A DNA stretch of 64,000 bases, taken from assembly GCA_016859345.1 (NCBI GenBank), contig CM029134.1:11723060-11787059 (forward strand), read 5' to 3'. Made by a program: the position numbers and the translations under genes. Position 1 is the stretch's first letter. Every line of letters starts with the position of its first letter. The notes below the pieces were generated by a model. That model saw only the letters and a list, made by a program, of their open reading frames with translations. It searched no databases and was not told the origin of the DNA. Below are positions 50,763 through 61,735 of this stretch, piece after piece. This DNA comes from Istiophorus platypterus (Eukaryota; Chordata; Actinopteri; Istiophoriformes; Istiophoridae).

Positions 50763-50770
50763 GCTGCCAC
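47827..50770. other. Convergent 3' region of stard10-like and pdzd11
   Basis: The two genes face each other, so this interval holds the 3' UTRs of both. It is AT-rich and contains a poly-A run near 49136-49153 and a (CA)n tract at 50270-50313. No coding exon was recognised. Confidence 0.6.
50270..50313. repeat. (CA)n microsatellite
   Basis: Uninterrupted CA tract within the putative pdzd11 3' UTR or the intergenic interval. Confidence 0.95.
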
Positions 50771-53365
50771 CTAGTGTACAGTCCTCTCCTTCTGCCTTTG
50801 GTAGTCTTAAAAAAAAAAAAAAAAATGAACACAGAGTAGAACGTTACAACACTGAGAGGGATGTCTTTATATAATCTCCTACCAGTATGATATAACTCAG
50901 TGATTCCATAGACAGTTTTTTCGCTGTTGAAGCCCTGTAGTTGTCAGGTTGGAACATGCCTGCTTCTGTGTGCTGACAAGCCTCACACACTTCAGGTTCG
51001 CTCCTTCAGAGAAAGCAAGGTTTTGCCTCATACATGGACTTTTAACCTTCATTTTGATAGAGTAAGTAACATATACTATCGTGATAGCGTACTATAATAA
51101 AAGGCACAATGTGAATTACAAATTCAAAACAGATCTGCTATCACGCCCAAACTATGCATAACAAACTCCTTTGGCATGAATAAAGCTGTTTCATCTTATT
51201 TCAATGGTAACTCCTAAAAACATTAAGACTATATTTGCTTTCTGATTTCATTATAGATTTGTTTGCAGCAATAATGGTCACAATCTGATGTTTTCATTTT
51301 TTCTTTAAGTTCTCTCCAATACTAAGCCAAACAACCAAAGGAAAATTATAAGCTTCAGGCCCGAAATCCTAATATATTCTACTTAAGAAGAGATCTAATG
51401 TATATATTGTATAAATAGGCTGTTGAAAGAATTATGCCCAACTATACAAAATTTACTTCTAAAATAGAATTGTTCAGCAAAGTCTGTACACACATTACTG
51501 TACAATATTCACAACAGAATAAAATATGGTATAGGACTGCATAATCGTTCATCAAAACTGTAGCAGATGTCAAAGCTGGAGTACAGACTAATATACATGA
51601 ATTTGATTCTTTTCATGCTCTTGAAATTATTTTGTAGAGGAAAACTTACTGTAAGGAAAGAAGCGAACCCTCATCAGTATTTCTCGTGCTGTCTTCAGAA
51701 TCTCTACGGCCTAAAGAGGAAGGGGGAATAAATTAATGCAATGTGATAAAATGGCTATTGCCCATTTAATGTCCATTGCAATGCCACACTGGGCTCACCT
51801 TAATGAGGCATTATTTTTATGTGATATTTGCTAATTCGCAGGGAGACAAGATAAGGTTAGGGGGAATTACACAGACTCAGTGTGGATGCTTGCTGTATTT
51901 ACAAATTCAATTTACATGTTTAACATTTGATTAAAAACAGTAATCAAATAAAAGAAAATCAAAAACTGTGATTCAATCTTATGAGGAATTGACTTCTGAT
52001 GGGTTTTACAATCAAGGCTGACAACACAGCAGTCTTTGAGCAATAAACCCAAAGCTGAAAATATGTTGCAATATGTGTCTTATGCAAATATGCACACACC
52101 CTGTACTGAAGAGATGTGTAAATAAAATTTCAACACTTATTTTTTAAATTTTCAGACTACAGAGAAGATAACAGAGCAGTAAGTGTTGCATTTTAAAAGC
52201 AGTTTGACATTGTTAAACATATGCAGGGAATATGTCATCAACCAACCAGGTAATTTGACTTGGAAAACCTACTGTATAATAAACTGTTGATACAAATCAG
52301 AATCAATCTCAGCATGAAATTATTGCTCTGACTTACTCTTGAGTGCTCTATGTCTTGGAAATCAACCTCATTCACAGAGAGAACCTGGTCTCCCTCTTGT
52401 AGCCCTGCTCTGTGGGCATCTGAGTCTGGGACCACCTGCCAACATATCACACACATATATAAAAATTAGTATGAATTAATTTCAAACAGTCATGAGCACA
52501 AGCATCAAGGCCAGTAAAACCCACACCAAACACCAGGGCTACACACCTTGGATATAAAGATTCCTAGCTGTGACGCCTTGCCCCCACGAATGTTAAAGCC
52601 CAGCTGTGCTCCCGGAGGTTTCTTCAATACGATGGTGCGAGGCAGGAACTGGGTGAGCTCATTGTTGTAGTCAGGGTGATGAACACGCTAGAAATGTAGA
52701 AATACCTTAAGTTACTGAGAGAAATTATGATCAGAATTAACAATCTGCAGAAGATGGTGTTACAAGACATCACATAGCAGAGGACTGAGGAGAAGATAGT
52801 GTCACTTTTTTTTTCATCTATGCATCTAGGTGGATTTGCAGAAAAGTTATATAACTGAGGGTGAGAGCCAAATACTTTAGACTGTAAATTCTGAAAAACA
52901 GTAATGACCCCTTTCCAGCCAGTGCAGTGAAGAGTTTTGATCTGACAGGCAATACTGTATGTTTTCAGTGTTGATAACGTCTCTTGCCCAGAAACAAGGA
53001 CAGATGGGAAACAGACAACATCAGCTTTCTGTGAACACCATAACAGTGACATGAAAGCAGTAAAAGTAAGCAACCAGGAGTCACCGGAAAGATCAAGGAG
53101 GCGCTTGCATCGAACATCAGAAGTCACAGCAACTTGTTATCATGTGACCAGTATTTCATACTTTAGTCCTGTGATGACATCTGTGCCATGTCCAACCGAA
53201 AAAGTACAATACCCTGATAAAGTCAGAGATACAGGTTAAAGCACAGCGTTTGGTTCTGTATAAGTGCCATACCTCCTGTGGAGGTATCCATGCTGGTGGA
53301 TTCTCATAAGAAGGCAGGAACACCACTGGGAGCTGGTAGTCATCATAAGGAATTTTCTGATCCAT
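50771..53365 (-). CDS. pdzd11: PDZ domain-containing protein 11
   Basis: A small, nearly single-PDZ scaffold that binds C-terminal tails of membrane transporters and pumps and works with PLEKHA-type junction proteins in epithelia. Exons in transcript order: 53273-53365, 52547-52687, 52337-52435, 51650-51710, 50771-50805. The sum is 429 nt, 142 aa (human 140), with all phases closed. The N-terminus has IPYDDY and ENPPAWIPP, as in the family. The PDZ domain covers about residues 48-130, with carboxylate loop LGFNIRGG, then GIFISKVVPDSDAHRAGL and DQVLSVNEVDFQDIEHS. The last exon encodes only NYQRQKERTVH and is too short to be found as an open frame. A 5' non-coding exon is likely at about 53986-54100 (donor GCG then GTAAGA), and the coding exon has an acceptor at about 53378. 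The order pdzd11 then gdpd2 agrees with human Xq13.1, except that KIF4A, which lies between them there, is not seen. Confidence 0.95.
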
Positions 53366-53985
53366 TGTTTCCTGAAAACACCTAAAGAAAGAAAAGTCAA
53401 TTTTTATGGGAACTCATTAACTACTTTTTAGTGTACTGGTCGTTATAAATTAAAAAGCAGGTAGCAACCATCTGAATGGGTCTACTTTTTTGGCAAACTA
53501 ATGCGATATGACTATAATGTTAGTTACAGCAAAAAAAAAAAGAACGAGAGAGAGACCAAAACATAACAACATCTACATGTCACTATATCTCAGCAGCGTT
53601 CAGGTGACATAATTATCCATCAGTTACTAAGTTGTACGAAAAGAACGTTTCTAAAGAGTAAACGTGGAGACATAATACAAACTCTGACACGGCTGTGAAC
53701 ATCATGATGTGCATTTTGATGATATGATTTAAAAAAAAATGAAGTGGGATCGTACTTTCGACGAAAGTTGGGTTATTTTACTCCGCAATAATAAACAGAC
53801 GAGATGCTAGCTTACGCTACAGTTAGCTTATCGGCTAACTCCGAAACGAGCTTACTTTGCTGTTTACAGCTTATTTTTCACTAGTTCTCACTATTATTGT
53901 CATCTGAAACTCTAACGATGAAGATACCACGTAACGTTTGTATGAAAAATTCAGAGTAGCTGCTATAAACAACAAATAATCTTAC

Positions 53986-54115
53986 CGCAGACTCGACTGC
54001 AGCAGGTAGCCACAAGCACTTTTTCTGTATTAAACGACCGCTAGCATCTTGAGCGCTACCGCCCCCTATTGTCGCGGAGGTGAAACTACTTCTGCCTCCT
54101 GCAGGTGTGGACCAC
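53986..54115 (-). promoter_or_regulatory. pdzd11 first non-coding exon / promoter
   Basis: A minus-strand donor (GCG followed by GTAAGA) marks the end of a probable 5' UTR exon at 53986. The sequence to about 54115 is locally CpG-rich. The exact start site is not visible. Confidence 0.45.
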
Positions 54116-54299
54116 GGATGCATTGTAAGATGTATTTTAGCTATTATTGCGTTTCTCTTAATAGTTCATCCGTAGTGAGGACACAACTGCTTTTTGGAGT
54201 TTTTTGGCATCCTTGACATTGCGTTACTGTTTCCTTCTGAGTTAACTTTTCCTCAATGTTCATTTCTTTTAAAATAATTACCCCAGTTGCTTTAAAAAC

Positions 54300-56090
54300 A
54301 AACAAAACAAAAACAAATCCAATTCTGGCCTCTCCACTGTCTCCACACTCTTACCACACTGGCCTCTACTTACCATATTTTCAGTAACTATGAGAAATTT
54401 CTTGTCTTTCGTCCGTGTATTTTCTGCAAATGTCTCCTTGGCATTCTGCTTGGCCAAGGCTTCATGTATTATACATTTCAGTGTCACATTATCAGCTTCA
54501 CACTGCAGTCAAGCCCTGAGTCTCATGCAATCTCTTCCTTTTCAATTTCTTTTTAAATTGGAAGAAGTACGACATCTATATATTATAAATATAATATGAT
54601 ACCTACATTACCATGTCAAACTTGGTTAAAAATATGCTCCCAGGAAATGAAAACTTTCCGAGTTATTTCCATATTTCCATTCTTGTGAAACACATAACTA
54701 TTCTTTTTTAAAACTAAAAATTTCTCCCATTTCCCACATTTCAACATAATAAATTTCATCTTATACTCTCTTAAATTTATGCCTTAAATTTCCTCTTATT
54801 CCTCTAGAATATTTATGTCCATATTATAATAAGTCTGAGTCAGGCCTATATATTATTTTGTTCTGCCAGGTGTTCACTTTTGTTCTGAAAGTTTTCCCAA
54901 TTAGCATGCTCTAATACCCAATCCCCACCCCTGTCTTCTGCAGTCAGTAATATAGAAATATTTACTTTACACAAAATGACGGTCAATCCCCGTGGTTTTC
55001 TCTTGGTTCACCTTCCACATAGTCTTGTAAACCAGTGTGAGATTAAAACACAGTTCCCTTCCTAACATCTGTCCGTATATCCATCATTCAAGCAAACAAA
55101 ATTATTTTCTTCTAACAAATCTCTTCTTATCTTACCAATATTATCCGTTCTTTCACTCCCCCATAAACTATTTAAAATTCCTGCCCCATTCATCATCATT
55201 ACTGCTCTGCCAAGAATTTATCTGTTATTTATGCAAGTGTCTATAATCCTAGCCTCCAAATCGGCTGTGGCGATGTCACCTCCTTGCACATAAGGCTCCA
55301 TTGCATTACAGAAATGACGTAGCCTCCTCTGCCACCATTTTTCACATCTTGCCTCACTGAAACATATCCATATGAGACAAAATCCAGGTTATGCCTTCAC
55401 AGGGACTCTTGAATGCATAGAATTTCACACAATTTCTGCCTGCCACTAATTATTAACTGTTTGAGGTCTTGTCCAGTAGCAATCAGGCCTCTCACATTCC
55501 ACTAAGGAACTTAAAATTATTAGCAATATCCACCCACACATGCTGATTCTAGATTTGATTTCATTAACTCGTTTCTTACTCTTTCCCATTTCAAACCCAC
55601 TATATCAAAATGATGCACCTCTGCTTTAACAGTCATCTGGATTCTATTCTAGATTTAACGTCTGATCAGTCTCTTCTGCTATGAGGGTCGCTAAATTCTT
55701 CTACTCTATCCATACCTCTCTCTGATCTTGCTGTAATTCATTGAAATTCGTGCAAGTTTTTTTGTTTTAAACTCTAGTCTCCATTTTTCCAACCCCTATC
55801 ATGCAATCTCAAGTTCTCAGCTAGTTCCTTCATATTAACACTAAAAGGTCCTTCAGAAATCATCCTGTTCCTGCCCACCGACCGTGTGCTCCACCACTCT
55901 TACTACCTTGGGTGCTTTTACTTTTCCAGCCCTAATCATTTTCTTTCCTTTACATCACTAATTTACCCTCTCACCATTTTTGTTGGCTTTAGTGGATCAA
56001 TCTACTTTACTCCATCTAACCTCATCACTAGACATTAAGCTCTTTTGCTGCCTTTTGGTCCTTCTCTTCACCCTCCCTCCTCCATCTTTT
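54300..56090 (-). mobile_element. Decayed non-LTR retrotransposon (LINE) fragment
   Basis: Read on the minus strand, the region gives broken pieces of a LINE protein. At about 55466-55503 it starts as WNVRGLIATGQDL, the typical opening of the apurinic-type endonuclease. Near 55110-55170 it gives GSERTDNIGK followed by NNFVCLND, the later endonuclease block. Near 54880-54930 it gives LEHANWENFQ, as in the linker. The upstream stretch (55680-56060) has fragments such as REVWIE and AEETDQTLNLESR that look like the first protein. Many stops and frameshifts are present and no reverse transcriptase block was found, so it is a 5' fragment and is dead. It looks like the I/Jockey group, but the clade is uncertain. 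Confidence 0.72.
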
Positions 56091-56979
56091 TTTAAAGCAG
56101 GTCCAATACATTTGCTGTATGTGACATTAATTTAAATGAGACATTTGATCTTCTTCTGTCTTTAGTCATACAATAAGTTATACAATATATCTACTTCATA
56201 TAACAAATAAAAAACTGAAACTCTCTCCTGTACTGTGACATATCTCATTATTGTAAAACTAGTCATATTATCAAAATTCTGGTAGAAAGTTAATCCAGTG
56301 ACAAAATCAAGATCACAAACCTTCAAATATCAGACACTCATCTGAGTTTCATGTCTGCAACTTTGGCTGACAACTAAATCAAGCTCAAGTTCTCAGTTGG
56401 AAATAATTTGTGTAGCCAAATACACTCATTTAGTTATAGCTTGTTTAAATTACTCTATGGAAATCATTTTGCAGAGACATGTTATGAGCTTGATCACATT
56501 AGTGCCTTATCAAGTTCATCTTTATTAATTATTCTCAAAGTCAAATTGTTGTTGAGTTTACTTCAGTTCTAAGTGCAGACTGACTATTGCAGGTCGACAC
56601 TGCTCCACCACTCAAACGTACCTTTTACAGAAGGAAATTGGACTTGATGTTCAATGTGATAGCACCACCGATAACACTAACAGAGCACAGGCAGGGAGGA
56701 CACCAACACGGACACGCAGCCAGATGCAATGTAGAAACTTTATGAAAAGATGATGACAAAGACTTACAGGAAAACTCAAGACCAGGCAGGTAAAGGAACG
56801 AGAACGGAACAGCGAACAGCGACTTTATCCAAGTCACCATTTCATGCAATTTTTACATGTTACGCAGTGTTAACAGAAGAGGTCCCTTTACTTGAGTAAC
56901 GACGTAGAAGTGCTCGATAAAAGGTAAAAGTCCTGCCTTCGTAAGTTTACTCAGATGAAAGTGCAAGTTTTTATTATAG

Positions 56980-57292
56980 GTGACCTCTACTCTCCGCCTC
57001 TCTGAGCTCTGTTGCAGACGAGCTGTCAGTCTACCCACAGGTTTATTCCCTCCCAGCAGCAGACTTTGCTTTTGGTATCTGCCTGAGGCGAACTTGGATC
57101 CTCCTCCAACCACACACACACACACACCTCGTGTGGGTTACACCCCCTTCATCCCGCACCTATTCACATTCACGCCCGATTCGCTTTCACTTCTCAGGCT
57201 CGGACGGTTGAGGAGGATGCGCGAGGCAGAGAGCGGGCGCAAACCCGGTGGTCCCCGCGAGGCGTTGTCGGTGCGACCCGGTGTAAACTCAG
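56980..57292 (+). promoter_or_regulatory. Candidate gdpd2 promoter and first exon
   Basis: A CpG-rich stretch ending at a clear donor (CTCAG then GTGAGT after 57292). It lies about 3.6 kb before the gdpd2 coding start on the same strand. An open frame of 113 codons crosses it, but it has no family similarity and runs through the donor, so a non-coding first exon is more likely. Confidence 0.45.
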
Positions 57293-57908
57293 GTGAGTCT
57301 CTCTCGGTTCTCCTGGATTGAAGTGTAGTTTTTACTCTCATCAATACAAAGGATGTAATTTATTCAGCTCGGACGGATTCATTCTCTGATTTTCTCTTTT
57401 TTAAAAGGAATGTTTTGATATAATCCACCTCAGCCTGGCAAGTGATTAGGCACATAATGGGTTTTGTTCCCGAGATGAAAGGATTAAATGATTAATGAAG
57501 AAATCAGTGCGGACACGGGACATCATATTTCTCTGCCTGGACATTTTGGCTTAAAACCTGTCAGGTTTAAGCTAAATGGTCTTGTGTGAGTCCAGTCACA
57601 TGGAAATCGCCCTAAAGCTTTCAATGAAAAATCTTGTGATTATTGCTGTAAGAAACATAACGCTCCATGATAATTATTCGACTGAAAAAAGGTTCGTTTT
57701 ATCCTCTATAAGTGTTTAAAGAGTACGCATGGTATTGACGCACGTTATTTGGCATTGAAAGTGATGAACTACAAAGCAAAAAAAACAAGAAAGGGAGAAA
57801 AGAAGAGAAAAGGTGCACATAAGTACCCATTTAATTCTTTTCAAGAATCCTGTATGTGAAACTGGGAAAAAAACAGGGATATACTGTATATATATTTATA
57901 TATAATTG

Positions 57909-59073
57909 AAAATCAAAATGTATGTCAAAATGTTTTCTGTTATTTAGAAAGGTCACAGCAGATTATCTTTCTTCCAAGAGGAAGTTAAACCTGAACTTAT
58001 TCATCAGGGACAGTGTCAGAGTGAAACAGTTTTGTTTTGTTTTGGGGTTTTTTTTGGGGGGGGGGTGTTGGGGGGTGTTTGTTCTTCTGTTTTCTTTTTC
58101 TCCTATTTAGCACTTTAAAAATTGGCCTACATTCATTCAAGAGGCTTTGATTGGATATTTTATTTTTATCTCATCAGTTTTGATTACAGTAATACATCCA
58201 CTAAGTTCTTGTGTCTAACAACAGTTTACACTGCCAACCAGCATGAGGCGATACCTAAATGGACAAGGTGTGTCTGTGTGCTTCTTGTAATCTGCATAAC
58301 GATGCGGGTGCCACTGTGTGCTGCGCTTTTATGTAGAGTCATCCAGTGTGTGATATAATGTCCTTATACTCTGAAGCATGTGTTCAAATGTGCCAGTGCA
58401 TGAGGTGGGATGTGAAAGCGTAAAATTCTCATCCAGTATTTAATTGTTGTCTGATTGGAATTGGAAACATTTCTGACTTTTACTGATTCACTCCCTTTAT
58501 GTCAACTTGTCACACCTTGACGACATGTTGTTGCCCAACTTTCATTCCAGATTTAAAGTGTCCCGGTGAGACAATGTGCCTTATGTTTCCTGTCTGTTAC
58601 ACTCAAACCTGTTGATCTGTCCAAACATGCTCTCATTAGATGAAATTTTCCTAATTTCTTTTAAATAAAAACATCACTTGAAGATAGGATGTGATTTTGA
58701 TCTATAATTCAGAGCAAGAGTTTACCCTTAACTTTATGCTGTATGAACTATTCAAAACTTGTGCCCTAACCTTCAGCTTATTTACCCTGTAGATTTCTAC
58801 TACAAAAAGAAAGTCAACAATGCAGGCAAGAGAAAACCTGGCAAAATCCCAATTAAATTCAAGTCGAACCAGAAACTTTTGGGCTTGTACGACATTTTCA
58901 CAGCAGACAACATTATTTCCCAATGTTTCTGGTTGGTGGGCGACAAGCATGTGTTGTCATAAACATCCTTTTTTGTTTGTTTTCAGGGGACTAAAGCTTT
59001 GCACAACTGTAAGATGATATGCCACAACATGATGACAGAAATCCTGCTGTGATCCCTTCCCAGACTACTGTAT
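57909..59073 (+). repeat. Tandem duplication, unit 1
   Basis: This 1.16-kb block repeats almost base for base at 59220-60343 in the same orientation (offset about 1311 bp). Shared landmarks include the G-rich run near 58050, AATGGACAAGGTGTGTCTGT near 58260, and CCCTTCCCAGACT near the end. The unit carries about 30 bp near its end that the second copy lacks. It lies in the presumed first intron of gdpd2. Confidence 0.95.
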
Positions 59074-59075
59074 AT

Positions 59076-59081
59076 ATATCT

Positions 59082-59125
<44 letters not shown>

Positions 59126-59130
59126 CTATA

Positions 59131-59180
<50 letters not shown>
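59076..59180. repeat. (TC)n/(TA)n tract between the duplicated units
   Basis: CT repeats pass into a long TA tract exactly at the joint between the two duplicated blocks. A shorter TATATA run also precedes unit 1 near 57886, which suggests that the duplication used TA-rich sequence at its ends. Confidence 0.9.
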
Positions 59181-59182
<2 letters not shown>

Positions 59183-59219
59183 ATATCAAATACATATTTA
59201 TATATATTTATATATATTT

Positions 59220-60343
59220 AAAATCAAAATGTATGTCAAAATGTTTTCTGTTATTTAGAATTTAGGTCACAGCAGATTATCTTTGTTCCAAGAGGAAGTT
59301 AAACCTGAACTTATTCATCAGGGACAGTGTCAGAGTGAAACAGTTTTGTTTTGTTTTGTTTTGGGGGGGTTGTTGGGGGGGTTGTTCTTCTGTTTTCTTT
59401 TTCTCTTATTTAGCACTTTAAAAATTGGCCTTCAGTCATTCAAGAGGCTTTGATTGGATATTTTATTTTTATCTCATCAGATGTGATTACAGTAATACAT
59501 CCACTAAGTTCTTGTGTCTAACAACAGTTTACACTGCCAACCAGCATGAGGCGATACCTAAATGGACAAGGTGTGTCTGTGTGCTTCTTGTAATCTGCAT
59601 AACGATGCGGGTGCCACTGTGTGCTGCGCTTTTATGTAGAGTCATCCAGTGTGTGATATTATGTCCTTATACTCTGAAGCATGTGTTCAAATGTGCCAGT
59701 GCATGAGGTGGGATGTGAAAGCGTAAAATTCTCATCCAGTATTTAATTGTTGTCTGATTGGAATTGGAAACATTTCTGACTTTTACTGATTCACTCCCTT
59801 TATGTCAACTTGTCACACCTTGACAACATGTTGTTGCCCAACTTTCATTCCAGATTTAAAGTGTCCCGGTGAGACAATGTGCCTTATGTTTCCTGTCTGT
59901 TACACTCAAACCTGTTGATCTGTCCAAACATGCTCTCATTAGATGAAATTTTCCTAATTTCTTTTAAATAAAAACATCACTTGAGGATAGGATGTGATTT
60001 TGATCTATAATTCAGAGCAAGAGTTTACCCTTAACTTTCCGCTGTATGAACTATTCAAAACTTGTGCCCTAACCTTCAGCTTATTTACCCTGAAAGTTTC
60101 TACTACAAAAAAAAGTCAACAATGCAGGCAAGAGAAAACCTGGCAAAATCCCAAGTAAAATCAAGTCGAACAAGAAACTTTTGGGCTTGTACGACATTTT
60201 CACAGCAGACAACATTATTTCCCAACGTTTCTGGTTGGTGGGCGACAAGCATGTGTTGTCATCCGCGTCCTCTCTGTTTTCAGGCAATATGCCACAACAT
60301 GTTGACTGAAATCCTGCTGTGGCCCTTTCCCAGACTGTATATT
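59220..60343 (+). repeat. Tandem duplication, unit 2
   Basis: Second copy of the block at 57909-59073, with scattered substitutions and small indels. Frames of 78 and 93 codons that start at 58122 and 59425 are the same non-conserved frame in the two copies. Confidence 0.95.
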
Positions 60344-60771
60344 CCGTAAAAGTGAAATGGAAGGTTATGGCAATCTAAATCCTTTTAAACTCTAGTTATT
60401 ATTCATGTGCAATGAGCATTTATTGCTCTGTTAATGTTTAATGTTTGTTCCTTATTCATACTCGGTTTATCCCCACCCACTCTCCTCTGTGCGTGGATGT
60501 GCCTGTCACTGTGGTTGTGTGTGCTGAGAAGGCTTGAACAGTGTGACTTCACTCTCAGGCTGGTCTGTACACTCCTCTCAATACCCCATGGTGCTGGCCA
60601 TTGTAAGCGCTTCCAGTGGCTGTGCCCCCTTTGCACACAGGCTCTACTGAGGAGGCTATTCATCAGGGATTGCCTTAATACCCAAAGAAACTCTTTTTAT
60701 CCCCCTGCCTCATTTGCTTTCTGTCACAGTCGTCTTTTTTTCCCTCCTCTACACTTCATAGGTTTAGTGAG

Positions 60772-60912
60772 ATGAATGGAATCTCCTCGGTTTCCAGAGA
60801 AATCACCATATCTCGGCTCCCTCCGTCCTCCCGTGGGCTGCTTGTATCAGGTGTACAGATTGCACAGAACAGGATCTGCACATTCTACACTGTGATCAAG
60901 GAGGAGAAGTGA
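60772..60912 (+). CDS. Possible upstream ORF overlapping the gdpd2 start
   Basis: A 46-codon frame with no internal stop begins at ATG 60772, inside the exon that probably starts at 60762 (after CTTCATAG). It ends with TGA at 60910-60912, overlapping the gdpd2 ATG by one base (TGATG). The peptide resembles nothing I know. If it is in the mature mRNA, it could control gdpd2 translation by reinitiation. Evidence is only positional. Confidence 0.3.
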   Translation: MNGISSVSREITISRLPPSSRGLLVSGVQIAQNRICTFYTVIKEEK

Positions 60913-61660
60913 TGTCTCAAGGAAATAGCTGCTGCGGTGTTTGCAGCAGAGGCGTGTATAGCTGCCATTGGAGGAACTCGAGTGAAAATAAGAGAAAAGT
61001 GAGTATTTTAGCCACAGTTGTCTTTATATTTAGGTTCAAAATATATCAATATATTTTTTAATTACCTTTAGGGAATTTAGATAAGACTCAGATGTTTCAA
61101 TTTTTTCTAGAGCACTGCTCCATTCTGTAAAGTAGTTTGTGAGCGTTACTAAATAATCCATTTCACATTTCTTCATCACTTTCAGTTTTCAGGTTCCCTT
61201 TATGTCCACTGAGCAGTGAACCTTTTACAAATCCCTATAAGCAGGGATTAACATTCTATCAGACTGAATTCAGCATATATAAAATATTGACAATGACAGG
61301 TTCTGCCATACAAATCTTTAAATACATACAAATTAAAGTGGATAACTTTGTTCAGAGAAGGCTTTTAAGATACTTTTAAGGAAATAAAAACGTGGTAAAT
61401 TAAGCAATAATTAAAATGCTGAATATGCATTTGTGTGCCAAGAAAAGTAAACTTAGTAAGTAAACTCACAAGCCCTAACAGGGTTGTTATGGATTTATCA
61501 GGAGCTGGATTATAAAGGGGGGAGGAGGAGGAGGAGGGTGGCAGTCTATAATTTGGCACAAAAGTTAAAGTGGGGTGTGCTGTGGATTGTGGAGGAGCAT
61601 AATGTGGGTGTTTGTGCTGAGTTTTCATTCCATTGTCTACTCATATCAAATGTCCTTTCG

Positions 61661-61735
<75 letters not shown>

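Noticed and set aside
52624..53127. 167-codon open frame on the minus strand inside pdzd11
   Set aside because: It is a different-frame read over intron and part of the 52547-52687 exon; the correct frame of that exon is plainly pdzd11.
58122..59706. Duplicated 78- and 93-codon open frames
   Set aside because: The same frame occurs in both tandem units because the DNA is duplicated. The protein is hydrophobic and cysteine-rich without family similarity, and the two copies end differently.
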